From NCBI GenBank assembly GCA_005880985.1, contig VBIQ01000007.1, positions 186,001 to 250,000 on the forward strand: a stretch of 64,000 nucleotides of DNA, in the 5' to 3' direction. Origin of the DNA: Chloroflexota bacterium (GTDB lineage: Bacteria; Chloroflexota; Dormibacteria; Aeolococcales; Aeolococcaceae). The position numbers and the translations under genes are program-made. The notes beneath the pieces were generated by a model, which was given only the letters and a program-made list of their open reading frames with translations, had not been told where the DNA came from and made no database searches. Of this stretch, positions 8,830 through 21,356 are shown in pieces. Every line of letters starts with the position of its first letter. Position 1 is the stretch's first letter.

Positions 8830-8951
8830 TACCCCTGGCTCGGTTGCGGGGCGGTCTGCGCCGCCAGCTTCTTCGCCGCCTTGGCCTTGGCCTTCGCGCT
8901 CGGCTTCTTCTGCTGCTTCTTGGGTGCGCCCCGGCGCTTTTCCCCGGCCAT
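8829..8951 (-). CDS. 40-residue Lys/Ala-rich small protein, coupled to the SRPBCC gene
   Basis: Starts at ATG 8951 and ends in a TAG whose last base is the first base of the GTG start of the SRPBCC gene, a TAGTG coupling arrangement. AGGAGG lies about 11 bases before the ATG. The product has about 13 Lys or Arg among its first 28 residues, in KK and AKAKAKAAKK runs, then a short neutral tail. It has no hydrophobic helix, so it is probably a cytosolic nucleic-acid-associated or disordered peptide. Too short for family assignment. It might instead act only as a leader ORF for the gene behind it. Confidence 0.5.
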   Translation of the reverse strand: MAGEKRRGAPKKQQKKPSAKAKAKAAKKLAAQTAPQPSQG

Positions 8952-9027
8952 GATGGTGCTGCCTCCTGCTGAGAATGCCGCGGCACATCATGCCATGACG
9001 CCGGCCGCCACTCCCGGACGGCGACTC

Positions 9028-9303
9028 CTACGGTGACCCCGGCGTGCGCGCGGCAGGGTCGGCGACGCCACCGGGGCCCTCTCCCGGCCCCTCGGGTCCG
9101 GGCGTGAGCACCGCCGGCGGCTCCGGCTGGGGCGGCTTGATGTGCACCCCGAAGAAGGGTCCGATCACCATCAGGAAGCGCACCGTGGCCCAGCGCAGCT
9201 CCGACTCCCGGAAGGCCGGGGTTCGCGACCAGCGGTAGAAGAGGATGAACCCCACCAGCAGCGACACGAAGATCCCCGAGAGGATGGCGACCGCCGGCAT
9301 CAT
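9028..9303 (-). CDS. Small membrane protein downstream of succinate dehydrogenase
   Basis: 91-residue protein with two hydrophobic helices (about residues 3-23 and 40-55), joined by a basic loop, and a Pro/Gly-rich C-terminal tail of about 35 residues. It lies 27 bases after the sdhB stop on the same strand and is probably in the Sdh operon. Its place and shape suggest an accessory membrane subunit or assembly factor, but no motif proves this. Confidence 0.6.
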   Translation of the reverse strand: MMPAVAILSGIFVSLLVGFILFYRWSRTPAFRESELRWATVRFLMVIGPFFGVHIKPPQPEPPAVLTPGPEGPGEGPGGVADPAARTPGSP

Positions 9304-9330
9304 CGCTAGTGCCCTGTCACGACCGCCGGC

Positions 9331-10119
9331 CTATCGCGGTGGGCCGCCCGCCGGCTCCTCGTCGAGTCCGCGTGTCGCTGCGCCGCCACCGCTGTCGCGG
9401 CGCAGCTTGCGGCGGACGAAGTTGATCGGATCCCAGTGCGCGTCGGCGTTGCGCTCCTTCAGCGGGATGATCGCGTTGTCGGTGATGTGGATGTGCTCGG
9501 GGCAGACCTCGGTGCAGCACTTGGTGATGTTGCAGAGCCCGAGTCCGCCCTCGGCGCGCGTCTGCTCCACCCGGTTGAGCACGTCCTTGGGATGCATCTC
9601 CAACCCGGCCACGCGGACGAAGAAGCGCGGACCGTAGAAGCGATCACGCATGTCGTGGTTGCGCAGGATGTGGCAGACGTCCTGGCAGAGGAAGCACTCG
9701 ATGCAGCGGCGGAACTCGTAGAGCCGGTCGATGTCGACTTCCTGGATCCGCCACGGTCCGCGGTCGCCCTCGGCGGCGGTGAAGGGCGGAATCTTCTTGT
9801 TCACCTCGTAGTTCCAGGACACGTCGGTGACCAGGTCCTTGATCAGGGGGAAGGCCGCCAGCGGGCGCACCGTGACCGGTCCCTCGGGGAGCTCATCGAT
9901 CCGCGTCTTGCACATCAGCCGGGGGGTGCCGTTGATCTCGGCGCTGCAGGACCCGCATTTGGCGGCCTTGCAGTTCCAGCGGCAGGCGAGGTCGGTCTGC
10001 AGATGCTTCTGGATGTGGTGGATGGCGTCGAGGACGACCATCCCCTCGACCGGGGGGACGTCGTAGGCGACCTCGCCCTGCTCGCCGCCCGGCACCCCGC
10101 GGAAGACGCGAACCTCCAT
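9331..10119 (-). CDS. sdhB: Succinate dehydrogenase/fumarate reductase iron-sulfur subunit
   Basis: 262-residue electron-transfer subunit carrying all three clusters. The 2Fe-2S site is in the N-terminal ferredoxin domain (CRWNCKAAKCGSCS, then a Cys in LMCKTR). The 4Fe-4S site is CIECFLCQDVCH, and the 3Fe-4S site is CNITKCCTEVCPE. It passes electrons from SdhA FAD to quinone at the membrane anchor. The ATG at 10119 overlaps the last base of the sdhA gene. Gene order anchor-A-B matches the mycobacterial Sdh1 operon. The C-terminal 30 residues are a charged, low-complexity extension. Confidence 0.93.
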   Translation of the reverse strand: MEVRVFRGVPGGEQGEVAYDVPPVEGMVVLDAIHHIQKHLQTDLACRWNCKAAKCGSCSAEINGTPRLMCKTRIDELPEGPVTVRPLAAFPLIKDLVTDVSWNYEVNKKIPPFTAAEGDRGPWRIQEVDIDRLYEFRRCIECFLCQDVCHILRNHDMRDRFYGPRFFVRVAGLEMHPKDVLNRVEQTRAEGGLGLCNITKCCTEVCPEHIHITDNAIIPLKERNADAHWDPINFVRRKLRRDSGGGAATRGLDEEPAGGPPR

Positions 10120-11849
10120 CAGCCGTCCTCGAGGTGGCGGCTGAGCTCGACCGGGATCGGCTCCAGCGGAACTGCGCGGATGCGCATCAGCTCACCGTCC
10201 CGGTAGACCGCGTAGTTGACCCGGCCCTGCTCCTCACTGAGATCAGGATAGTCGAGCCGCCACTGCGAGCCGCGGCTCTCCTTGCGCTCCAGGGCGCTGC
10301 GGACGATCGCCTCGGAGACGGTCAGCATGTTGACGACGTCCATGCAGCTGTGCCAGCCGGGGTTGAGGACGCGGCCGCCGCCGACGCGCATCCGCTTCGC
10401 CCTCTCCTGGAGCTCGAGGATGGCCTCGAGCGAGCGCGTCAGCGACTGCTGGTCGCGGGCGATGCCGGCGTCGTCCTGCATCGCATCCTGCAACGCCTCG
10501 TGGAGGAGGTAGGGATTCTCGCCGGTGGCATCACCGTCGCCGGCGAGGAAGCGCAGGGCGTCGCTCTGCGCCTCGGCGACCTGGGCATCGGCGATCACCG
10601 GCGCGCTGCCCACCGTCTTTGCGTACTCCGCCGCGTACTCGCCGGCGCGCTTGCCGAAGACGAGGATGTCGCCCAGCGAGTTGCCGCCGAGCCGGTTGGA
10701 GCCGTGCAGCCCGCCCGCCACCTCGCCTGCGGCGTACAGAGCGGCGACCCGCGTCGCCGCCGACTCCGGATCGACCCGCACCCCGCCCATGGTGTAGTGG
10801 ATGGTCGGGTAGACCTCCATCGGCTCGCGGGTGATGTCGACCGATGCCAGCGAATGAAACTGCTCCCACATCGAGGGCAGCTTCTTCTTGATGTACTCGG
10901 CACCGCGGTGGCGGATGTCGAGGTAGGCGCCGCCGTGGGGCGTGCCCCGCCCCGCCTTGACCTCCTTGAAGATGGAGCGGGCGACCACGTCGCGCGAGGA
11001 CAGATCCTTCTTCTGGGGGTCGTACTCGAGCATGAAGCGCTGCCCCTCGCTGTTGAAGAGCATCCCGCCTTCGCCGCGGACCGCCTCGGTGACCAGGATG
11101 CCGCGTGCTCCCGGCGGCCAGATCATCCCGGTCGGGTGAAATTGCACGAACTCCATGTCGAGCAGCTCGGCGCCGGCCAGGTAGGCCATTGCGGCACCGT
11201 CTCCCGTCCCCTCCCAGGAGTTCGAGGTGGTTCGGTACATCCGTCCCCATCCGCCGGTGGCGAGCACCACCGCCTTGGCCCGGACGACGACGAACTGGCC
11301 GTCATTGCGGTCGTACCCGATCGCTCCGGTGACGTGGTGACCATCGCCGAGCAGCTGGGTCAGCGTGTACTCCATGCTCACCTCGACCCCGGGGGTGTGC
11401 ACCGCCTTGTCCTGGCAGGTGCGGATCAGCTCCAGCCCGGTGCGGTCGCCGACGTGGCAGAGCCGGCGGTGGCTATGGGCGCCGAAGGCCCGCTGCATGA
11501 TGCGACCGTCCTCGGTCCGGTCGAAGAGCCCGCCCCAGCGCTCCAGCTCGAAGACGCGGTCGATGACCTCCTTCGCGTAGATCTCGACCATCCGCCAGTT
11601 GTTGAGCATCTTGCCGCCGCGCATGGTGTCGGCGAAGTGCACCGTCCAGCTGTCGTCGGCGTCGACGTTGCCCAGCCCGGCGGCGATGCCGCCCTCGGCC
11701 ATCACCGTATGGGCCTTGCCCAGCAGCGACTTGCTGACCACCTGCACCCGGCAGCCGGCCTCGGCGGCGGCGACCGCGGCCCGCAACCCCGTCCCACCGG
11801 CCCCGACGACGAGGACGTCGCAGTCGATGGTGGTGTAGGGCTCGGCCAT
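10119..11849 (-). CDS. sdhA: Succinate dehydrogenase/fumarate reductase flavoprotein subunit
   Basis: 576-residue catalytic subunit that oxidises succinate to fumarate. The N-terminal FAD-binding motif VVGAGGTGLRAAVAAAEAG is intact. AHSHRRLCHVGDRTG lies where the covalent flavin His region is expected, and the active-site segments EFVQFHPTG, TEAVRGEGG and HYTMGGVRVD are present, followed by the helical and C-terminal domains. It is placed between the membrane anchor and SdhB and is certainly cotranscribed. The direction of the reaction (oxidation or fumarate reduction) cannot be set from sequence; the aerobic complex I context favours succinate oxidation. Confidence 0.94.
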   Translation of the reverse strand: MAEPYTTIDCDVLVVGAGGTGLRAAVAAAEAGCRVQVVSKSLLGKAHTVMAEGGIAAGLGNVDADDSWTVHFADTMRGGKMLNNWRMVEIYAKEVIDRVFELERWGGLFDRTEDGRIMQRAFGAHSHRRLCHVGDRTGLELIRTCQDKAVHTPGVEVSMEYTLTQLLGDGHHVTGAIGYDRNDGQFVVVRAKAVVLATGGWGRMYRTTSNSWEGTGDGAAMAYLAGAELLDMEFVQFHPTGMIWPPGARGILVTEAVRGEGGMLFNSEGQRFMLEYDPQKKDLSSRDVVARSIFKEVKAGRGTPHGGAYLDIRHRGAEYIKKKLPSMWEQFHSLASVDITREPMEVYPTIHYTMGGVRVDPESAATRVAALYAAGEVAGGLHGSNRLGGNSLGDILVFGKRAGEYAAEYAKTVGSAPVIADAQVAEAQSDALRFLAGDGDATGENPYLLHEALQDAMQDDAGIARDQQSLTRSLEAILELQERAKRMRVGGGRVLNPGWHSCMDVVNMLTVSEAIVRSALERKESRGSQWRLDYPDLSEEQGRVNYAVYRDGELMRIRAVPLEPIPVELSRHLEDG

Positions 11850-11852
11850 GGA

Positions 11853-12662
11853 TCAGAACCGGATATGAGGATCGAGGAACCAGCCGGCCTGCAACATGCG
11901 CAGATAGATGTCGGTGCCCCAGACGCTGAACATACTGACCCAGGCCCACATGGGATGACGGATGTTGAGCAGCGTCACTCCCCGCCAAGCCTGATAGCGG
12001 GCCTTGCCGAAGCGCACGCAGCTGAAGCAGTCGACATGACCGCCCACCATGTGTCGGAAGGAGTGGCAGCTGGCCGAGTAGGCGGTGAGCAGGACGACAT
12101 TGCCAAGCATGACCCCGGTGCCCACGCCCAGCCAGATGTGGCCACTGTCGGCCCCGGTGCCGAAGAAGGCACGGAAGACATCGAGCCAGAGGAAGCTGAC
12201 GACGATGGCGACGAGCCACCAAACGTAACGGTGTAGGTTGTTGAGCACCGTGGGGAAAGAGGTCTCCCCGCTGTAGGTGCGATGCGGATCGCGGACAGCG
12301 CAGGCCGGCGGGTCTAGGAGGAAGGAGCGGTAGTAGGCCTTGCGGTAGTAGTAGCAGGTGAAGCGGAAGAGCAGCGGGGCCCCGGCGACGAAGATTGCCG
12401 AGGACGCGCGAGTCCGGCCCGCGGCGATCTCCGGCGAGTAGAACGGCGACAGATACGGCCCCCAGCGGTCGTGTCCGAGCAGGGCCGTCCAGAGCGCATA
12501 GCCGCTGAAAGTCGTCAGCGACGTCACCACCGTGGCCGGGAGCACCCACCAGGGGGCGTCGCGACGGAGGCGGGCCACCAGTCCAGGGCCAGCCGAGGGA
12601 CGAGTACTAGCCCCCGCGCTCGGGCCCATCGCCGTGGTCTCGGACGCCATGCGGCTCGACAC
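11853..12662 (-). CDS. sdhC: Sdh1-type succinate dehydrogenase membrane anchor
   Basis: 269-residue membrane protein, first gene of the sdh operon, three bases before sdhA. It has about five hydrophobic segments and several His that could ligate haem or line the quinone site (HRYVWW, the CHSFRHMVGGH segment, HPMWAWV). There is an aromatic YYYRKAYYRSF loop. Size, position and pattern match the fused anchor of the mycobacterial Sdh1 operon (Rv0249c type) rather than the classical separate SdhC and SdhD. The GTG at 12662 is the longest start; ATG at 12650 is an equal alternative. No separate sdhD is present. The symbol is by analogy. Confidence 0.75.
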   Translation of the reverse strand: MSSRMASETTAMGPSAGASTRPSAGPGLVARLRRDAPWWVLPATVVTSLTTFSGYALWTALLGHDRWGPYLSPFYSPEIAAGRTRASSAIFVAGAPLLFRFTCYYYRKAYYRSFLLDPPACAVRDPHRTYSGETSFPTVLNNLHRYVWWLVAIVVSFLWLDVFRAFFGTGADSGHIWLGVGTGVMLGNVVLLTAYSASCHSFRHMVGGHVDCFSCVRFGKARYQAWRGVTLLNIRHPMWAWVSMFSVWGTDIYLRMLQAGWFLDPHIRF

Positions 12663-12839
12663 TCCCCCGTTCGTCCGTTCGTCTCCGGCTGATCGTAGCG
12701 AACCGCCCGGGACACCCGGCCCTCGCGCGAGGACCCCGCCGGAGCCCCGGAAAGGCGCCGAGCGTCCGTTCTTCCTGTAGGATTCGCAATTCAGAGGGCC
12801 GGCCTTACCCTGCGCCGGCGCAACGACCGCCCCGAGGCG

Positions 12840-17438
<4,599 letters not shown>

Positions 17439-17440
17439 CC

Positions 17441-18871
17441 ATGGGCAAGCTCGGCGGCTTCATCGAGTTCCACCGCACGCTCCCGGCGCGCCGGCCGGTC
17501 GAGGAACGGTTGGACGACTACCGCGAGGTCTACCTCCCCTTCCCGGCGGAGGCGGTACGCGAGCAGGGCGCCCGCTGCATGGACTGCGGCATCCCCTTCT
17601 GCCACAGCGGCTGCCCGCTGGGCAACCTCATCCCCGAGTGGAACGACCTGGTCTACCGCGACGACTGGCGCACGGCGATCGAGCGGCTCCACGCCACCAA
17701 CAACTTTCCCGAGTTCACCGGCCGCATCTGCCCGGCGCCGTGTGAGCCGGCGTGCGTGCTGTCGATCAACGACGACCCGGTCACCATCAAGCAGATCGAG
17801 GTCTCGATCATCGACCGCGCCTTCGAGGAGGGCTGGGTGCGCGCCGCGCCGCCGGCCCACCGCACCGGCAAGCGGGTGGCGGTGGTGGGCTCCGGGCCGG
17901 CCGGCCTGGCGGCGGCGCAGCAGCTCAATCGTGCGGGCCACTGGGTCACCGTCTACGAGAAGAGCGACCGCATCGGCGGCCTGCTGCGCTACGGCATCCC
18001 CGACTTCAAGCTGGAGAAGTGGATCGTCGACCGCCGCCTCGAGTTGATGAGCGCCGAGGGAGTCGCCTTCGAGGCCAACTACCACATCGGCGTCGACATC
18101 ACCACCGACGAGCTGCGCGAACGCTTCGACGCGGTTGTCCTCTGCATGGGCGCCGAGCATGCGCGCGAGCTGCCGGTACCGGGACGCGAGCTCGACGGCA
18201 TCCACCTGGCGATGGACTACTTACCGCAGCAGAACAAGCGGGTTGCCGGCGATCTGATCGCGAAGGCAGGCACCATCACCGCAGCCGGCAAGCGGGTGGT
18301 GATCCTCGGCGGCGGTGACACCGGCGCGGACTGCCTCGGCAACGTCCTCCGTGAGAAGTGCGCCTCGGTTCACCAGTTCGAGCTGTTGCCACGACCGCCC
18401 GACGAGCGCGCCCCGGAGAATCCGTGGCCGACCTGGCCGGTGATCTTCCGCACCTCGTCCGCTCACGAGGAGGGAGGCATCCGTGACTTCGGCATCGAGA
18501 CCCTCGCCTTCAGCGGCGATGGACGGGTCGAGAAGCTCCACGCCATTCGCGTCGAACCCGAGCACGTCGACGGCCGGATGCAGTTCCGCCACCTGCCCGG
18601 CAGCGAGTTCGACCTCGACGCCGACCTGGTGCTGCTGGCGATGGGCTTCGTCTCGCCCGTTCACAGCGGGCTGCTCGACGACCTCGGGGTGGCCTACGAC
18701 CCGCGCGGCAACGTCGCCGTCAACGAGAGCTACATGGCCAGCGTCCCAGGCGTCTTCGCCGCCGGCGACACCAAGCGCGGCGCCTCGCTGGTGGTCTGGG
18801 CCATCGCCGAAGGGCGCCAGGCGGCACGCGGCTGTGACCGCTGGTTGATGGGCTCGACGCGACTGCCCTGA
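17441..18871 (+). CDS. gltD: Glutamate synthase, small (beta) subunit
   Basis: 476-residue FAD/NADPH-binding subunit that feeds electrons to GltB. The N-terminal segment [19 protein letters not shown] and a later [11 protein letters not shown] supply the two 4Fe-4S clusters. There are two dinucleotide folds: [13 protein letters not shown] for FAD and [13 protein letters not shown] for NADPH. The C-terminal [16 protein letters not shown] is the family FAD motif. It starts two bases after the gltB stop, a normal operon arrangement. Confidence 0.95.
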   Translation: MGKLGGFIEFHRTLPARRPVEERLDDYREVYLPFPAEAVREQGARCMDCGIPFCHSGCPLGNLIPEWNDLVYRDDWRTAIERLHATNNFPEFTGRICPAPCEPACVLSINDDPVTIKQIEVSIIDRAFEEGWVRAAPPAHRTGKRVAVVGSGPAGLAAAQQLNRAGHWVTVYEKSDRIGGLLRYGIPDFKLEKWIVDRRLELMSAEGVAFEANYHIGVDITTDELRERFDAVVLCMGAEHARELPVPGRELDGIHLAMDYLPQQNKRVAGDLIAKAGTITAAGKRVVILGGGDTGADCLGNVLREKCASVHQFELLPRPPDERAPENPWPTWPVIFRTSSAHEEGGIRDFGIETLAFSGDGRVEKLHAIRVEPEHVDGRMQFRHLPGSEFDLDADLVLLAMGFVSPVHSGLLDDLGVAYDPRGNVAVNESYMASVPGVFAAGDTKRGASLVVWAIAEGRQAARGCDRWLMGSTRLP

Positions 18872-18911
18872 CCGGGGCTTGACGCGCTCGCAAACGCTGG
18901 TGCGTCCGCGT

Positions 18912-18917
18912 TAGGCT
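18912..18917 (+). promoter_or_regulatory. Candidate -10 element TAGGCT for a leaderless transcript
   Basis: TAGGCT ends 9 bases before the ATG at 18927 and there is no Shine-Dalgarno sequence, the geometry of a leaderless mRNA. No convincing -35 is seen at 16-18 bases upstream, so the call is tentative. Confidence 0.35.
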
Positions 18918-18926
18918 ACGCGGTCT

Positions 18927-19370
18927 ATGGCACGCAAGAGAACCACCTCCACCCGCAGACCGAGGACACCCACACCGCAGAACCCGGTGACGTTGCTGCG
19001 TGCAGCCATCCGGGCCCTCGACCGTCAGCTCGCGAGTCTCGAAACCCAGGTCTCGAAGGTGCTGCGCCAGCGGGCAGGCTCGAGCAGCCCAGCGCCCGCA
19101 GCCCCCGCCGCCAAGGCGGCGAAGCGCGGACGACGTGCGCCGAGGAGAAAGAGCACGACGCGGAAGTCCACGGCGTCGACGGCGACCCGAAAGACGGCGG
19201 CCAAGCGGGGCACGCGCAAGGCGGCGGCGAAGACCGCCGGACGGAAGACCGCGACACGCAAGCCCTCCGCCCGGAAGGCGACGGCCCGACGCAGCACCGG
19301 GCGCTCAGTCCCGCCGGCCCCGACGGTCACACCTCCGTCGTTGCCGGGCGAACCCGGCCTGTCGCAGTAG
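18927..19370 (+). CDS. Histone-tail-like basic protein (Lys/Arg/Ala/Thr-rich)
   Basis: 147-residue protein. Residues 20-50 form an amphipathic, possibly coiled-coil helix (VTLLRAAIRALDRQLASLET), and the remaining two thirds is a highly basic, disordered tail built of short repeats such as RKSTTRKSTAS, KTAAKRGTRKAAAK and TARRSTGRS, ending in a Pro-rich stretch. The composition resembles histone H1-like and HupB-type C-terminal tails that bind DNA. There is no HU fold, so this is not a classical HU. It is likely nucleoid-associated, by composition only. It follows gltD by 55 bases but has its own possible promoter. Confidence 0.6.
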   Translation: MARKRTTSTRRPRTPTPQNPVTLLRAAIRALDRQLASLETQVSKVLRQRAGSSSPAPAAPAAKAAKRGRRAPRRKSTTRKSTASTATRKTAAKRGTRKAAAKTAGRKTATRKPSARKATARRSTGRSVPPAPTVTPPSLPGEPGLSQ

Positions 19371-19407
19371 CTCGCCGCCCGCCAGGGCTCCGCCCCGGGC
19401 GGACGAA

Positions 19408-19770
19408 TCACCGGCGGAGCGGCTTGGCGAAGCTCAGTTCGTGGCCGTCCGGATCGGTGAGATGAAAGTACCGCTCGCCCCATTCCGCGTCTCTTGGAGC
19501 CGCCTCGGGTGCAAGACCAGCCGCGCGGGCGCGCTGATAGACGACATCCACGTCGCGGACGTAGAGGATCAGGCGTCCCCACCATGACCACCTGCGAGCG
19601 GCCGGCTGCGCGATCAGGTTCAGGCAGCCGTCGCCGGCGGCGAAGCTGGTGAAGCCCGCCTCCTCACCGCCGTAGCGCATCTCGAACCCGAGCGCCCGGT
19701 AGAACCGCACGGCACGCGCCATGTCGTGCGTTGCCAGGGTGACGGCGCTGATCGACTGGATGTCGCTCAA
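19408..19770 (-). CDS. VOC (glyoxalase/bleomycin-resistance) family protein
   Basis: 120-residue vicinal-oxygen-chelate domain with paired beta-alpha-beta-beta-beta units. The first unit is AVTLATHDMARAVRFYRALGFEMRYGG; the second holds ILYVRDVDVVYQRARAAG and the closing YFHLTDPDGHELSFAKP. The DPDGHELSFA ending and possible metal His/Glu fit the family, but the substrate is not predictable. It is divergent from a SnoaL-like gene 112 bases away, an arrangement repeated at 21357-22356. Confidence 0.8.
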   Translation of the reverse strand: MSDIQSISAVTLATHDMARAVRFYRALGFEMRYGGEEAGFTSFAAGDGCLNLIAQPAARRWSWWGRLILYVRDVDVVYQRARAAGLAPEAAPRDAEWGERYFHLTDPDGHELSFAKPLRR

Positions 19771-19882
19771 TCAGGCGGTGGCGCTTTCATGTGCCGCTGC
19801 GGCAAGCATACTGCGGCCGATTGACAATGAGGAGCCACAGTGGGAGCCTGCGCCGGTCCCAACCAGAGAGGAGGTGAAGGTC

Positions 19883-20290
19883 ATGGCGCAGCAGGTTGCA
19901 GAGCATCCCAACGCGGTCCGCGCCCGGGAGGGCTACGAGGCGTTCAGCCGGGGCGACCTCGAGGCGATCAAGGGACTTCTCCATCCCAACGTGGTCGCCC
20001 ATGTCAGCGGTCGCAGCCCGGTGTCAGGCGACTACAAGGGCGTCGACGGATTTATCGGCTGGCTCACCAAGCTCTTCGAGCTCTCCGACGGCACCGCCCG
20101 CGTCGAGGTGCACGACATCCTGGCCAACGACACCCACGTGGTCGTCCTCAGCACCGGACACGCCCAGCGCAAGGGCAAGTCCATCGCCGCCCAGCAGATC
20201 CAGGTGAGCCACACGGACAGCCAGGGACGGATCACCGAGTCGTGGTTCACCGGCACCGATCCCTACGGGGTCGACGAATTCTGGAGCTAA
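19883..20290 (+). CDS. SnoaL-like / NTF2-fold protein
   Basis: 135-residue cone-shaped alpha/beta fold of the nuclear transport factor 2/SnoaL superfamily. Visible parts are the helix REGYEAFSRGDLEAIKGLLHPNVVAHV, the strand pairs after it, and a final ITESWFTGTDPYGVDEFW. The ATG at 19883 is taken because GGAGG lies about 10 bases upstream; earlier in-frame starts reach into the intergenic region. It may be an enzyme or a small ligand-binding protein. TTGACA at 19821 resembles a -35 box but has no good -10 partner. Confidence 0.75.
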   Translation: MAQQVAEHPNAVRAREGYEAFSRGDLEAIKGLLHPNVVAHVSGRSPVSGDYKGVDGFIGWLTKLFELSDGTARVEVHDILANDTHVVVLSTGHAQRKGKSIAAQQIQVSHTDSQGRITESWFTGTDPYGVDEFWS

Positions 20291-20382
20291 GCGATCAGGG
20301 CGCGCTCCAGCGGCCGCGGCGAAGTCGGTAGAGGACATGTGGCCGGATGGGGTGGCCGGCGGGAACGGCCGGGTGCTCGAAG

Positions 20383-21312
20383 TCACCGGCCTCGTCCCGC
20401 GTCATCCCGATGCGCTCCATGACACGCCGAGGGGATCTGCTTCTGAAACCAGTGGTGCGCGTAGGCCTCGTCGTTGAAGGGGGCGACCTCGATGTAGCCG
20501 GCGGATCGGTACAGGCCGATCGCCTCGGTGAGCGCCTCGTTGGTGTCGAGTCGGACGGCGCGGGCCCCGCAAGCGGCGGCGCGTGCCTCGAGCTCGGTCA
20601 GCAGCCGGCGGCCGATGCCCAGGCCGCGCACCGCCTCGGCAACCCACATGCGCTTGATGGTGGCGGGTTCATTCTCGTGGAACCTGAGGGCGCCGCAGCC
20701 GATCGGGCTTGATTGCAGCGAGGCCAAGAGGAAGAGGCCGGCCGGAGCCCGCAGCTCCTGCTCGGCGAGGGGGATGCTCCGCGAGGGATCGAAGCCCGCG
20801 TCGAAGCGGCGGTTCAGCTCGGCGAAGTACTCGCGCAGGCACTGCCGTGCCTGTGGTTGGGCCGGGTCGATCACCATCACCTCGACCATCGCCGCCGTCA
20901 TCAGGCGCTCGATGTCGGCCATCGCCGCGACCAGGCGACCACGCTGCCTCGGGTTGAGAGGCGCCAGAAGCGATTCGGCCAGCTCGTCGCTGCGTTCGTC
21001 CAGCACGGCTCGTTCGGCCAAGCCCGACGGAGTCAGCCGCGCGGTCCGAATCCGCCCGTCGGACGCCTTCGATCCGACGGTGACCATCCCGGCTGCCTCC
21101 AGCGAACGCAGCAGCCGGCTGAGGTATCCCGAGTCGAGGCCCAGCTGAGCGCGCAGGGAACGCACGTCGCGCCCATCCGCCCCGATCTCCCACAGCAGCC
21201 GTGCCTCGCCCAGCGATCGATCCCGGGCGAGGAACCGGTCATTGAGCGCCCCCACCCGCTGGGTGACGATCCGGTTGAACCGGCGCACCTGCGAGACCAT
21301 CTCGGGGTTCAT
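20383..21312 (-). CDS. MarR-family regulator fused to GNAT acetyltransferase
   Basis: 309-residue bifunctional protein. Residues 1 to about 145 are a MarR winged helix: DNA-reading helix around LGLDSGYLSRLLRSLEAAGM, wing with SDGRIRTARLTPSG. Residues about 155-300 are a GNAT domain with the acetyl-CoA motif VRGLGIGRRLLTELE and the closing LYRSAGYIEV. Such fusions are known and usually act as regulators or small-molecule acetylating enzymes. The ATG at 21312 is used because a promoter and a perfect 20-bp palindrome end directly before it; the longer frame begins with TTG inside that promoter. It probably represses its own transcription. Confidence 0.85.
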   Translation of the reverse strand: MNPEMVSQVRRFNRIVTQRVGALNDRFLARDRSLGEARLLWEIGADGRDVRSLRAQLGLDSGYLSRLLRSLEAAGMVTVGSKASDGRIRTARLTPSGLAERAVLDERSDELAESLLAPLNPRQRGRLVAAMADIERLMTAAMVEVMVIDPAQPQARQCLREYFAELNRRFDAGFDPSRSIPLAEQELRAPAGLFLLASLQSSPIGCGALRFHENEPATIKRMWVAEAVRGLGIGRRLLTELEARAAACGARAVRLDTNEALTEAIGLYRSAGYIEVAPFNDEAYAHHWFQKQIPSACHGAHRDDAGRGR

Positions 21313-21332
21313 TCTCTGACTATAGTCAGAGA
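21313..21332. promoter_or_regulatory. Perfect 20-bp palindrome, likely MarR operator
   Basis: TCTCTGACTATAGTCAGAGA reads identically on both strands. It touches the ATG of the MarR-GNAT gene and contains that gene's -10 box. A bound MarR dimer would block RNA polymerase, so autorepression is the natural reading. The size and symmetry match typical MarR sites. Confidence 0.75.
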
Positions 21333-21348
21333 TCGGCGAAGAGATCAA
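21319..21348 (-). promoter_or_regulatory. Promoter of the MarR-GNAT gene (leaderless type)
   Basis: On the minus strand TTGATC (21348-21343) is followed after 18 bases by TATAGT (21324-21319), and the ATG begins 6 bases later at 21312. This places the start of transcription at or next to the start codon, with no room for a Shine-Dalgarno sequence. Confidence 0.6.
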
Positions 21349-21356
21349 GCCTCCAT

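Noticed and set aside
10134-12236. Long plus-strand ORF of about 700 codons over the sdh genes
   Set aside because: It is antisense to well-identified genes with intact motifs. Long open antisense frames are expected at this GC content, and its product is low-complexity Gly/Val/Asp-rich sequence with no recognisable family.
19821-19826. Consensus -35 box TTGACA before the first SnoaL-like gene
   Set aside because: No -10-like hexamer lies 16-18 bases downstream, so it is not called as a promoter. The one at 21837 before the second SnoaL gene has only a weak partner.
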